Source of the DNA: Mermis nigrescens
Taxonomy: Eukaryota > Nematoda > Enoplea > Mermithida > Mermithidae
Direction: 5' to 3'
Length of the DNA: 64,000 nucleotides
Assembly (NCBI GenBank): GCA_036768485.1
Contig: JAVLUZ010000722.1
Location: 124,001 to 188,000 of the forward strand
Positions 32,839 through 43,469 of this stretch are shown piece after piece (positions within the stretch are counted from its first letter, which is position 1; every line of letters starts with the position of its first letter). The notes below the pieces were generated by a model, which worked only from the letters and a program-made list of their open reading frames with translations, was not told the origin of the DNA and did no database searches. The translations under genes were made by a program, and so were the position numbers.

Positions 32839-34296
32839 CACACTTGAGCGTTGGGGGGGTTAGGGGATATGCCCCCCCCCGAGAAACCAAAATACCCCCT
32901 ACAGAATTCAATTTTTAAAATTTTTTTTCGTTTTATTCGCAATTTTTTGATGCCACTGGATAGTGCTCAATGAGACGTCGAAAAATGGTGTTTTTTTCGC
33001 CATGTAACTTATGAGCGTTAGTCACCTTGGAATTGTCTTAGCGCGCGCAAATGAGTTGGCTGATTAAGTACTTGAAGTATGTACGGATAACTAAACCGAC
33101 AGCACGCCGTCGGGGAAGATACCCAACACACAACAACTACCGAAGCAACGAACCCCAATAAGTACCTTCGGGGCTTACCTAAGTACCTATATGCTACAGC
33201 TAGCGCTGGATAGGAAACTGCGGCAATTCACCTGCACTTTTCCAAATTACCCTGAATTCTTACTACCTAAAATCTCCATGGACGTTACTGGTCCGGTACT
33301 TATGGAGATTATGGGAAGGAGATGCCGACCGCAGATCCTAATACAGGAGTAATTAGATAACCCCGGTATTCGCCCTAGGTCCTTGGACCTTTTTAGACCA
33401 AAAGAATACATTTTCGCGAAAAGAATTGAAAAGGGTTTCGCACCAGATTACCTATGGCGAAACTACTTATAAATTCTGGTTCCAATAGCGCTCTGTACTT
33501 AAATCACAACAACAAAGAGCTCTATTCCGGGCTGTCATCTACTATAAAAATTATGTAATAATTTTTATAGATTTTTTGGTTAGAAAGAGGAATTATGAAT
33601 TTTGCACGGAATGATAAATAAAAGGTTTTACCCAACGAAATCCGGCGAGAAATAAAGTTGAGGCCGGCCTGTTCCCAATTCCTAACTGCCTGCGGTATAA
33701 TGCACCTCTAGACAGTTAATTGTCGTGCTTTTACCAAATCAAAACAATTTACAGGCAATGGCGCTGATACAGTCGGAAACGACACGCCAGAAAACGAAAA
33801 GGCCAATCTGCCACAAGCTAAAACTAATAATCGTAGGAAGAATGGCCTACAGTAATATATGAAGAAAAATATTGTATAATGTTGTGCTGCTTGCACATAG
33901 ATTTTTCGGGTCTCTGCACAGGCTCAACGTGAATAGCGGTCATGTCGCCTATGTTTTAATTGTAAAAATTGATAGGGGACTTGTAGGGGGTTCCACAGTA
34001 AAAGGTCGCATCTTCGTATCCCTCGCGACACATAGCGACAAGAGTCCAACCAAAAGACACTGCGTGGTCGGAATGCCTCCGCATGTCGTACTATCGATGA
34101 TCTGAAAATATGGCTGGATCGCCAAAGTGGAAACAAAAGACCGGATGGTCGGAATAGGCGCACTAAGGTGCGCAATGGCCGTACAAGTATAGGCACGTGT
34201 AGATACACTATCTACAGCCATACCACCACTTTTAAGGCCATTTTTTGACCTTTGAAAAATCTTGCACCCCCAGAATTTTCTTGCTGCCCACGTATG
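32839..34296 (-). mobile_element. Family A hAT-type MITE split by an LTR-like insertion
   Basis: Left part 32,839-33,002 and right part 34,221-34,296 join into one family A copy. The outer flanks are a perfect 8-bp duplication ATTGCGAG (32,831-32,838 and 34,297-34,304), which proves that the two parts are one element. Confidence 0.93.
33003..34216 (+). mobile_element. Putative solo LTR, copy 1
   Basis: Starts TGTAACTTATGAGCG and ends GATACACTATCTACA, i.e. TG...CA. It is flanked by GCCA (32,999-33,002 and 34,217-34,220), a 4-bp duplication as made by Ty3/gypsy-type integrases, and it interrupts a MITE cleanly. No gag-pol frame is present. An inverted relative is at 35,191-36,429. Confidence 0.7.
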
Positions 34297-34423
34297 ATTG
34301 CGAGTTTTCACAAGCATTTGACAGCTATACGTGATACGTTCGTCTTTTAAATGAGCTGATATTAAATCGGGCTGTAGCTAAATAGCAGCAATAAAACAAT
34401 ATGATGATTGATGAATACTTTTA

Positions 34424-34490
34424 GTCAGCTTCACATAACTCCGTGCATAAATTTTAAGAATTCTTATCAACAATAAGCCAAGGGTTACGA
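34424..34490 (+). repeat. Truncated MITE, type 2 TAGTC family
   Basis: TTAGTCAGCTTCACATAACT start and the AAGCCAAGGGTTACGAT word; cut off by the adjoining family A element. Confidence 0.75.
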
Positions 34491-34491
34491 T

Positions 34492-34739
34492 CATAGGTGG
34501 GCGGCACCAAAATTCTTGGGGGTGCAAGATTTTTCAAAGGTCAAATAATGGCTTTAAAACTGGTAGTATGGCGAAAGACACCATTTTCAAACGTTTCTCC
34601 TTGCGCACTATCCATTGGCATCAAAAAATTGTAAAAAAATAAAAAAATTTCAAAAATTGAATTCTGGGGGATATTTTGGTTTCTGGGGGGGGTATTCGGC
34701 CTTCGGGGGTGTACTCTCAAACCCCCACGCCTACGTGTG
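34492..34739 (+). mobile_element. Family A MITE, copy 8
   Basis: Starts CATAGGTGGGCGGC and ends CACGCCTACGTGTG. Its left flank is a truncated TAGTC MITE; the matching right flank is lost. Confidence 0.8.
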
Positions 34740-35190
34740 CTACGCGCCTATGGTTGCTACGCCGCTTCATTTATTGTTTATCATTAACTTGGTTAGTAAT
34801 CTTTACTTACATTGGCGTCAACTGAATAATAATTTATGCATTCACAACGTGTTGCCTCATGAGAAATATCCGCATCATCTATCAGAGCTATTTAATGTTG
34901 TACTATAGTTAACCGTTGCTATATTTAAGTGCGGTGCACATACACGTAAGTCCTATCGAGTGTTCTCTGCTTGCAGACGCTTTTTGTGTATAACCCGTCA
35001 GGTTGATGTTTCAACTGTTGGTTATATACAGCGTTCTGCTTTCAGTTGGAGCATCGGCCATCTACGCTTTATTTGGTATGGCGCTGATCCAGTGGTGGGA
35101 ATTGCTGCCCACCCGGTGAGACTATCTACATATATGCAACCCTGGCTTTATCATTTTCCTTAGATATTCCTTTAATTGAAATATTATTAT
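34740..35190. other. Unassigned DNA
   Basis: No gene or repeat recognised. Confidence 0.4.
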
Positions 35191-36429
35191 TGTGGATAAG
35201 GTATCTACACGTGCCGTTACAATTGCGGCTAGAACGCAATTTACCGCGTTCGTTTTCATCCACAACTCATCGAGTTACGATACCGGCGCGCCAGCCGTCA
35301 AGAAGCGATCAGTTCGCGGTCGGATTAGACTCCGACAGTAGGATGTGAGGAGGCTACCTAGCCACGCAGCGTTGATTGGTTGGGCTCAAACATCACGTAC
35401 ATGTTGTGAGGGACACGCAACGCGAGTATACCCTTGGAAACCATATACATCCCTCTTTCTTAACATACAAAACATAGGCGACATGACCGCTAATCACGTT
35501 AAGTCTGTGCAGAGATTGGAAAAATCAATAACGCTTTTAGCACTATCTACACTTTATCTTTATTGACATAAAAATAAAACTTTTTCTTCTTTTACTGTAG
35601 TCCCCCTACTGCCATTATTCGTCTGGCTTGGGTCGCGTTTAGCTTTGCTCGTCGTTTTGCGTTTTATTTCGACTTTGTGAACGCCTTCTTTTTATCAATG
35701 TAGATAAAAGTTAGATAGCAGCTACCTTAAGGTGCACTATACCACAGGTAGACTGGTTTTTGGTTGGACGGCCTTGACTCTTTCGACTGCCGGATAATTT
35801 TGGGTGAAACCTTTTCGTTATTCTTTTTCTCAAAATTCATCATTTCACTTTCGAACCAAAAAACCTATCAAAAAATAATTACATAATTTTTATAGAGGAT
35901 GACAGCCCGGACTAGAGCTCTTTGGTGTTGTATTTATTGTTCAGAGTGCTATTGAAACCATAATTTGTCATTTATTTCGCCATAGGTATTCTAGTGCGAA
36001 ATCTTTCAATTCCTTTTGCGAAAAATATTATTTTGATCTAAAATAGGTCTAAGGACCTCGGGTAAATTCCAGGGCTATTTAATTACTCCTGTGTCGGGTA
36101 TTGTGGTCGGATTTCCCTCCCGCGATCTCCTTAAGTACGAACAAGCTACGTCCAAGGAGATTTTAGGTGCTAGGTACTTAGGGTCAAGAGGTAGAATAAA
36201 GGCAAACTGCCGTAGCACCCGGACCAGCGCTAATTGTAGCAAGGTACTTAAGTGAGCCCTGAAGGTACTTATTGTGGGTTGTTGTTTTCGTAGCTGTTTG
36301 TGTGTAGGGTATCTTCCCCGGCGGCATGCTGCTGGTTTAGGTATCCGTACATACTGCAAACCAGCAAGTCCCTTGGCGCGCGCTAAGATACCTCGAAAAC
36401 TCGAAAGCGTACAACCCGCTTAAGTTACA
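35191..36429 (-). mobile_element. Putative solo LTR, copy 2 (inverted)
   Basis: Reads on the - strand from TGTAACTTAAGCGGG to CTTATCCACA and follows copy 1 in order, with shared words such as GGGGAAGATACCC, AATAAGTACCTTC, and CGGTCATGTCGCCTATGTTT. Flanks ATTAT and TAATA do not form a clear duplication. Confidence 0.65.
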
Positions 36430-36454
36430 TAATAACGTATGTAATAGCTAGGTT

Positions 36455-36675
36455 ACGAATCTGAGCGTAAGTATTCTTTACATCCAACATTTGCTTAAAG
36501 TTTATGCTGAAAACCATTGATCTATTCAAATAAGGTGCATAAGGTTGTCTTGTTTAAAAAAGATAATGCTAATTTTTAGAACAACATTGTTTTCCGCGTT
36601 CTTGGACTGCTGTGTCATTATTGTGGTATGTGTTTACTGACTGATTTACTCAAATCGTGCTAATTAAAAGTATGG
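36455..36675 (+). repeat. Diverged 3.87-kb repeat segment
   Basis: Leads into fold-back copy 4 with the same words (TAAGGTTGTCTTGTTTAAA, GTTCTTGGACTGCTG) as in copies 1-3. Confidence 0.7.
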
Positions 36676-37234
36676 TACTAGCAAAGAAAAATGCTCCAAT
36701 GGAACAAAATAGACGAATATATGTACTTGGGATTGTGGATTATGAAGGATGTAAAAGGAGGGACTAGGAAAAAGCTACCTATGCATTTGCCTAAAGTCGT
36801 AAAATCTGTTAAAAATCAGACTTTCTCTGAGCAACACAAAAAATCGAAATATGTATGTATATTCTGCGGCCTCTGAAAAAGTGTAACCCTTGTTAAATAA
36901 TTTTCAATGCTGTACATAAGAGTGTTTAAACAATCTGAAATGCTCACTTTTCGTGAATTGCTTGCAAGCTGCAACGCTGACTTACTTTGTATCGTGATTA
37001 ATAGAAAACTAAATGCAATTGTATTTAATGGTGTTTTATTTTGTTATAATGAGCATTATAGCAAGCAAACCTGGCGTCAATTGATTAGTGCACACAATCG
37101 TTGCGATCAAACAAGTGTACCAAGATGTAGTCTGTTTTACGTAAGCTTATGCGTTTCCTACTGCTTTAAACCAACAATTTCTTTGATAGTCTTCAATGCA
37201 TCGATGTTTACTATTTCATTCAATTGGTTTACTA

Positions 37235-37456
37235 TAGTCTGTTTCATTTAACTTTGTGGTTTTCTTTTGAATTAATCCGCAAGAATCGGGCTACAGAAGT
37301 AATTTAAAATTTTGATGCAGTAATGCGGCTTACCATGGCATATGTCTCTATATGACTCGGTATACTGTAGAATATCTAAGTTAACGGACTAGTTTAAAAC
37401 ACTTTTGTACTCACTTTAAATTTTTTAAAAACCTCGAAGCTAAATGAAACGGACTA
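37235..37456 (+). mobile_element. MITE with TAGTCTGTTTCA ends, type 1, copy 2
   Basis: Ends TAGTCTGTTTCATTTAACTT and AATGAAACGGACTA with TA on both sides. Inserted in the fold-back element. Confidence 0.88.
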
Positions 37457-37869
37457 TAGGTCGCTCCTAGTCTACTTCATCTATGTATGTACTTTCCCAT
37501 AAGCTAATGCACCCGCTGCTTTTAAAATTGCTGTTTTGGTTTAATTGTTTATTTCAATCTGCAGGCCGCAGAATAAACTTCGAGTTTTTGCGTTGCTTAG
37601 AGAAAGTCTGACAGCAGATTTTGAGACTGGTGTATGCTTAGGTAGCTTTTTCATAGTCCCTCCTTTTACATTCATAATAATCCACAATCCCAAGATAATG
37701 TCCCAGTCAACTATTTCGCGATTTCGTTTTATCCTAGTTTTTTAATTCTGAATGAATTTTGTTTAAACTTCAGCAAAATATAGCAACAACATTAGAATTT
37801 ATTGTGACAAAATTTTATATTCATTACTAAAGTTTTAGACCTCAACATGAGCACCATCATTTTCAACAA

Positions 37870-38244
37870 TTTTGTACAATATTTCACGATATTCCAACAA
37901 AGTTTTCATTCTCATTTCATATGTGATATCATTAAATGCCGCAATAATTTGATTTTTCAATTCGTCGATAGTTGCAGGTCGTGTGGTGTAAACTTTGGAT
38001 TTTATAAATCCCCAGAGGAAAAATCGCAGGGGTCAAATCAGGAAAGCTATCATTAAGCCAATTGCGAACCTTTCTGCCCCAATGTGGCGGACCTTCGTCT
38101 TGCATAAAAGTATTATCATTTTGAATATGGCGGCGTTCCAATTTAGGATAAAATTGGGTCTGTAGCATATCTAAGTAGCGTTCACTGTTGACAGTTTCAT
38201 CAAAGAAATATGGATCACCTACGATGCCATGGCCACCACGATCG
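37870..38244 (-). pseudogene. Mariner/Tc1 transposase remnant, left and central part
   Basis: The - strand shows the DDE core around the second Asp: YFFDETVNSERYLDML and TFMQDEGPPHWGRKVRNWL. It then jumps to PDLTP, having lost the WPPRS block, and the rest is out of frame. Such enzymes cut and paste the element at TA sites. Not functional. Confidence 0.85.
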
Positions 38245-38450
38245 CCTGATTTGACCCCCTGCGATTTTTTCCTCTGAGGATTTTTCAAATCCAATGTTTA
38301 CACCACACGACCTGCAACTATGGACGAATTGAAAATCGAATTATAGCGGCATTCGTTGAAATCACGTATGTATGAAATAAGAAAGAAATCTTTGTTGGAA
38401 TATCGTAAAAGATTGTAGAAAATTGTTGAAGATGGGGGTGCTATTGTTGA
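38224..38450 (+). pseudogene. Mariner/Tc1 transposase remnant, right inverted part
   Basis: The + strand reads WPPRSPDLTPCDFFL then a stop in place of the usual Trp, GFFKSNVYTTRPATMDELK, another stop, and a decayed tail. The signature with the third catalytic Asp is recognisable. Confidence 0.85.
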
Positions 38451-38639
38451 GGTCTAAAAGTTCAGTGATGAATATAAAATTTTGTCACAAAAAATTATAA
38501 TGTTGTTGCTATATTTTGCAGAAGTTTAAACAAAATTCATCCCGAATGAAAAAGCTAGGATAAAACGAAATCGCGAAAAGTTAGCTGGGACACCCTGTAT
38601 ATTGGTTTGTTCCATCGGATCGGAGCATTTTTCTTTGCT

Positions 38640-39012
38640 TTAGAGTCTACATATTTAGGTCTGAGCGCGCAGTTTAAACACCCCATTTTAGTCTTCATAA
38701 AACCTAAAGAGTATTTTGCATCTACATATGTCTTCTGATCTTTACAGATTTTATGCAGAAAATGAGATTTGTTTAAGAAGCGAGCATGACAGCAATTTTT
38801 TGGCGACGATTATAAATTTGCTTGTGAACTTTGATCGTCTTAAGGGTGAATCCAGAATCGTGCTTTGACCGATTTTGTAAAGATTTTAAGAGGTCCTTGA
38901 ACTTCCCCAGGAAGAGCTGAAATGATCCAGAACACGAGACTTATATCATCTGAAAGAGCTTTAAATTTTCTAGCTATTTACCAAAAAAATTTTTAAAAAA
39001 CGTTGAAACTCT
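38640..39012. other. Unassigned DNA before the gap
   Basis: No gene or repeat recognised. Confidence 0.4.
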
Positions 39013-39112
39013 NNNNNNNNNNNNNNNNNNNNNNNNNNNNNNNNNNNNNNNNNNNNNNNNNNNNNNNNNNNNNNNNNNNNNNNNNNNNNNNNNNNNNNNN
39101 NNNNNNNNNNNN
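39013..39112. other. Assembly gap
   Basis: One hundred N bases; true length unknown. It lies in the RBFOX intron downstream of the 93-nt exon. Confidence 0.99.
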
Positions 39113-39526
39113 TCTAGACTGCAACCATCCAACCATTGCGCAGTAGTAATTGCGTACTATTAATTTAGAATACGATGCTACGTAATGTGGGATTAAATGT
39201 ACGTAAAAATTACGTGTGTTATTAGAAGTGCTACGACGATAACTAAGCTAATCCCCAGTAGTAGGCACAGATAAGCAGCAATAGTAATAAACAGGCTTCA
39301 TATAAAACCCACGGGCCATCATGCTAACATTCCCAGACAGGCTGTAGGCTAGAAAAGACATTCAACGTACAGGATAAAGGTGCAACGTACGACTAAGTGA
39401 GTCGACCTTGAGAAGCAAAAAACGAACCAGCCGAATATTTTTATACGTTCATTGTTTAAGCATTTTTGAAAAAAAAATTATAAAATTAATCAAAAAATCG
39501 AGAACCATATAAAAATTTAGACTAAC
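39113..39526 (-). other. RBFOX intron sequence
   Basis: Intronic on the - strand; starts with the donor GTTAGT. No further element recognised. Confidence 0.6.
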
Positions 39527-39619
39527 CTCAATTTTTCGGCCCTCGACCGTATTTCCATTCAGAGCTTCTCGCGCCCTATCGGCATCGGGTTGGTTTTGCA
39601 TGGTAACAAAACCGAATCC
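39527..39619 (-). CDS. RBFOX: RBFOX 93-nt exon (second half of the RRM)
   Basis: Exon of the RNA-binding splicing regulator RBFOX, which binds UGCAUG and controls exon use in the nucleus. It starts after TTTATTTCGCAG and ends KIE|GTTAGT; both borders are in phase 0. The 31 residues include GFGFVTM (RNP1, with the RNA-contacting Phe residues), [11 protein letters not shown] and VEGRKIE, as in all RBFOX RRMs. RNP1 ends in Met where vertebrate and fly proteins have Phe; I recall Met there in nematode FOX-1. Length 93 nt equals the vertebrate exon that, when skipped, yields a protein unable to bind RNA. A family D MITE begins only 52 bases upstream of the acceptor. The next exon (VNNATARV in relatives) was not found in the window. 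Confidence 0.96.
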
Positions 39620-39671
39620 CTGCGAAATAAATCCGTTCCCAACGTACAGAACTTATTTTTTGTATTTGGTA

Positions 39672-40093
39672 AAGGCACGTTGGCCGTCTATTTCGGGGGA
39701 CCAACACCAATTTTTGGGGGGACTAAGCCCAAAAAGGACAAAAATAGCACAAAATAAGGTTTAAAAAGTCCAATTTTTCAGATTTTTCCGAATTTTTGGA
39801 GGGTCCGAATTATACCTGGGCGTAAGGGATGGGGGGTTGGGGAGTATGCATCCCCAGAAACCAAAATACCACCCACCAGAATTCAATTTAATTTTTTGTT
39901 TTTTCGCAATGTTTTGATGCCAATGGATAGTGCTCGATGAGAACCGTTTAACATGGTGTTTTTTCGCCATACCACCATTTTTCAGGACCACTTTTTGACC
40001 TTTGAAAAAATCTTGCACCCCTCACCCCAGAGCTTTAGTGCCGCCCACCTATGGTCCGAACCCCCCCCCATTCCCCTAAGAGATGCGTGCCTG
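39672..40093 (+). mobile_element. Family D hAT-type MITE, holding a family A copy
   Basis: Left end AAGGCACGTTGGCCGTC, right end AGATGCGTGCCTG. Flanks ATTTGGTA (39,664-39,671) and ATTCGGCA (40,094-40,101) agree at 6 of 8. Interrupted at 39,811 by family A. Confidence 0.78.
39811..40053 (-). mobile_element. Family A hAT-type MITE, copy 9
   Basis: Ends TATACCTGGGCG and GCCCACCTATG; flanks GTCCGAAT (39,803-39,810) and GTCCGAAC (40,054-40,061) agree at 7 of 8. Inserted in the family D element. Confidence 0.88.
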
Positions 40094-40101
40094 ATTCGGC
40101 A

Positions 40102-40844
40102 ACACTTTTCCGGATGTATAAAGAGTTTCCGAGGCGATCTTTGTACATTAAAAAAATTTTCCTGGACGAAAACAGCGAGAATTTTAGGAATTTTGCGAAA
40201 TTTACGGCGTTTTACGTAAAGATCAAATGTGGAGTCCTTAAATCGCGCGTTTGAGGCTAAAGAAAAAGCACGTTAATGCTACTCGCCAAAAGCACCAAAA
40301 TTTTTTTGGGATTCGTGCTGTATGATACGTTAAAAAACTTTAAAATTACTATGAAAGATGCACACGGTCAAATATTCTGGGAGGGGAAACCGAGTTTTCA
40401 TGCAGGGGTTAAATAATTAATTTTTACGGCTAATTATTGAGCCGAAATGACGAGTTTATGTTGATTTTTTAAATATTTTTGTCGTCCCTTACCCCCTGAT
40501 CACATCCCGTAAAAATGCTTTATTTTGTTGCATTTTACTCTACTTTATTACTCGTGATTAAGTTTGCATGAAAACAAATGATAATAAGAATGATGGAATG
40601 ACGTGGACTATCAAATACGCACGAAATAATAGATAAAAGCTGCCCGAATGAACGAATGGACAGAGTAATACTCAAAAAATACTTCAGATTATACTGTTGG
40701 GCAGTTTGGCGCTCTTTCATATTTCCTACAATAGGTCTTAGTCCGCCAATGGCCTGAGGGGGTGTGCCTTACAAAAGTTGTGGTAGGAGGATAACCCACA
40801 TTACTTTGCTTTTGCTAAAAAAAGCATTTGCATCCGGGGCTCAT
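40102..40844. other. RBFOX intron with a truncated family B piece
   Basis: A decayed family B fragment (CAACACTTTTCCGGATGTAT start) covers about 40,100-40,260. The remainder is AT-rich with no gene. Confidence 0.5.
40399..40404 (-). promoter_or_regulatory. UGCAUG motif in the intron upstream of the 93-nt exon
   Basis: TGCATG on the transcribed strand, about 780 nt upstream of the 93-nt exon. Vertebrate RBFOX autoregulates this exon through such sites. A single hexamer can occur by chance. Confidence 0.3.
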
Positions 40845-41006
40845 CAGGCACGTAGCTGGCCGTCCTATTTTGAAGGGAGGCAACACCAATTTTTGGGGGG
40901 ACTGAGTCCAAAAAGGCTAAAAATAGCACAAAATAATATTTAAAAAGTCCTATTTTTCCGATTTTTCTGAATTTTGGATGAGGGTTCCTAGAGATATACG
41001 AGCCTG
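40845..41006 (+). mobile_element. Family D hAT-type MITE, short copy
   Basis: Ends CAGGCACGTAGCTGG and TATACGAGCCTG; flanks GGGCTCAT (40,837-40,844) and GGGCTAAT (41,007-41,014) agree at 7 of 8. Confidence 0.85.
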
Positions 41007-41014
41007 GGGCTAAT

Positions 41015-41687
41015 AACCAAAATTTCCATTAACACGGTTAACTTTCTTCAGCGTGGTGCTGAATAAATGTGCTCTGGGCCTAAGCACACTCAATAGTAAG
41101 GATAAGAGAATCAAACTAGAAGATTATACAGAAAATAATAGGAATTTCGAGTCATCTTTGCAAAAGTGAAAATAAACTATTTGAAAACGAAAACACAAAA
41201 ATCTTTTAGCACTTTCAATGCATTTAATAGAGAAAATTCTAGAGATGTTTACACGATCAAATTACCTCATCCGCGTTTAAACACCACAGACTGGTAGCTT
41301 TTCATTGTTACCAACTTCTAAAGGATTGTAAGTTGAGCCACACCGATAAGCTTTTTTCTACAAATCTCTAAATACTGTATGTTTTAAAATTTATAATCCG
41401 GTCCGGATACGCAAAATAAAAATTTATGTATTGTCTGTCCTAAAAGGCAATAAAATTTAATTCAAAAAATTTTTGCCAAATCGCTTAATTTTTATCTGTT
41501 TTATCAGCACAAACTGCGGAAATGATCCAAAAAAGGAAAACAGATCTAAAAATATCGCTCCTTTTGAACGCATTGGATGCAAGTCAGCTTTGGGCACATC
41601 CTATTAAAATAAAATCCTGGATACTGGACATACATCTGCGCACGTGATTTACATATGTTGTATTTATATTTCAATATGAAAAGCACG
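41015..41687. other. RBFOX intron, no element recognised
   Basis: AT-rich; nothing further seen. Confidence 0.4.
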
Positions 41688-42410
41688 CATGCACACTGGT
41701 GGCGGTATGAAGGGGTTATTCCCTACCAGGGCTTTTGGAAAGCAACCCCCGAGTGGCGGATCCAGGATTTTCCAAAGAAGAGGGGGCGGTACCCCTAAGG
41801 GGGGGGCGGAACCCTGAATTGGAGCGAAAAAATTGCCGTTTTCAACCAAAAATCGCTAAAAATCAGCTCAAAAATCCTTAATTTCGCGCACTATTTTGGG
41901 CCAATGGGGTGACGGCCGCCCTTCTACCGCCCCACGCCTAAATCCACCCCTGCCCCCCTCAGGCCATTTTAGGACCAAAACCTATTGCTCCAACCGTGAA
42001 AAAGCGTAAAACGACGTCTAATAGCATAGGTTGTCATGTTTTTCTAGCATTAAACTGATAAATTCTGTCAATCAGGCTTATTTCTTCCATAATTCCGTAC
42101 ATATTTGATGTTAAAGGTCATTCCATCGTCCTTATCGTCATTTGTTTCCATTCAAATTTAATCACAAATATCGTAAAAAATAAAATACGAAAAGTACGAT
42201 TGTAGGTAAGTATTGAAATTTGACAATAAATAACAAAAAATTACTCATTTACCCACCCCCCAAGTATCTTTTTTATTTTTTAATTTTTTTTATTTTTTAA
42301 ATTTATTTTCAATTTTTCAATTTATTTTTCATTTTTTTCAATATATTTTCAATTTTTTTAAATTCTTTTTATTTATATATTCGCCCTCCGAGCTTTCAAT
42401 CATGTGCATG
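41688..42410 (+). repeat. Family I repeat, copy 2, with nested family F
   Basis: Starts CATGCACACTGGTGG and ends CAATCATGTGCATG. Matches 6,070-6,510 on both sides of the family F insertion. A TGCATG on the RBFOX strand (41,688-41,693) belongs to its terminus. Confidence 0.65.
41751..41952 (-). mobile_element. Family F MITE, copy 2
   Basis: Ends GAGTGGCGGATCCAGG and AAATCCACCCCTG. Sits in a C-run, so the target duplication cannot be read clearly. Confidence 0.75.
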
Positions 42411-42437
42411 TATGATGAAAAAACAGCTGAAACTCAC

Positions 42438-42491
42438 CTTACTACCTCGCTCGTTATATATGATTTCAGCATCGACAACGGTTCCGTATTT
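42438..42491 (-). CDS. RBFOX: RBFOX 54-nt exon (middle of the RRM)
   Basis: Starts after TATATGATTTCAG-type acceptor (TGATTTCAG) and ends AGTAAG|GTGAGT; both borders phase 0. It encodes KYGTVVDAEIIYNERGSK, the segment between the two RNP motifs. Vertebrate RBFOX has FGKILDVEIIFNERGSK here in an exon of the same 54 nt. It joins in frame to ...TDLKDMFM upstream and GFGFVTM downstream. Intact. Confidence 0.96.
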
Positions 42492-42499
42492 CTGAAATC

Positions 42500-43090
42500 A
42501 AAAACTTCTTACTGTAACGGAATACGACTCAATTAGCCTGAGGGCCTTTGCACACGAGTGTTATCAAATCAAAAGAGTCAATCGTATTCAATATAGGGAT
42601 TAATTATGAGAAATTTTAATTTGAGTAAATTTTTAACACATTTATTGACATAAAAATTTAACTTACCAATTACCCTTAAAAATAACTTTTAATTCTATTC
42701 ATTTTTTACCTAATTGTTTTTAAATGCTTAACTCGGATAACTGGCATTTGAGATAGAATCAACCAGTTCAGTGCTTCGATTACGTACTCAAAAAATTCCT
42801 TCAATTTCTTTCGAAAAATTTCGGAAAATCTAAATGTATTGTTTAATTTTTCTAATTTTTTTTCCAATCTGAAAATAATTTTGAAAAAAATTATTTTTAA
42901 TTCGAAAAAATATTTTTTAGTTTTTTTTCAAATTCTTACGAAAAATTTCGTTTAATTTCTCGGAAAATTCCTCAAAATATTCCATCAAAAGTGCAGTAAT
43001 AAACGAATAAGCAAAACAAGAATTATACATTAACATTACTTTCGTAAAAGTTTATTTTTAACCTATTAGAATACATATAACGGGTAAATT
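42500..43090. other. AT-rich RBFOX intron
   Basis: Long A- and T-runs, no gene. Confidence 0.5.
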
Positions 43091-43290
43091 TCAAAGAAAT
43101 GTAATCGAAATGAATAATAAATAAGAAATAAATAAATGATAAATAATAAATAGATAAATAATATAATAATAAATAAATAAATTAATTATAATAAATAAAT
43201 ATATAAAAATATATAATTTATAAATCGAATAAATAAACAAATTATTATTTAAATAAAACAAACAAATAAATGAATAAATAAGCACGCATT
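43091..43290. repeat. AT-rich (AATA)n-like low-complexity run
   Basis: Impure AATAAATAAATA repeats; open Ile/Tyr/Leu-rich frames on the - strand are artefacts. Confidence 0.9.
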
Positions 43291-43469
43291 CACGCACTTT
43301 ACGCTCAACAATCTTACAAAAAGCCCTACCGATTCAATTTAAAAACGGAAGATGATCTAAACTAAAGAAAAATGACAACTAAAATGCAATGTTTAATTTT
43401 TCATACGAAAACGCAATGTTGTAGTAGAGAAAACAGTGTAAAGAAATAATACAAGAGAGTGTAAACCAT

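Larger units (their letters stand above)
37698..38597 (-). mobile_element. Palindromic mariner-type derivative
   Basis: Ends ATGTCCCAGTCAACT and AGCTGGGACACCCTG (canonical CAGGGTGTCCCAG on the right, mutated on the left), flanked by TA. The two arms, 37,698-38,042 and 38,245-38,597, are inverted copies of the same 3' coding end plus terminus, so the transposase C-terminus is present twice, in opposite directions. The middle, about 200 bp, holds one more piece of the gene. Confidence 0.85.
36676..38639 (+). mobile_element. Fold-back element, copy 4, with two nested insertions
   Basis: The left arm starts TACTAGCAAAGAAAAATGCT at 36,676; the right arm resumes after the mariner insertion and ends near 38,639. 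A TAGTC MITE (37,235-37,456) sits in the middle and a mariner derivative (37,698-38,597) in the right arm. Confidence 0.88.
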
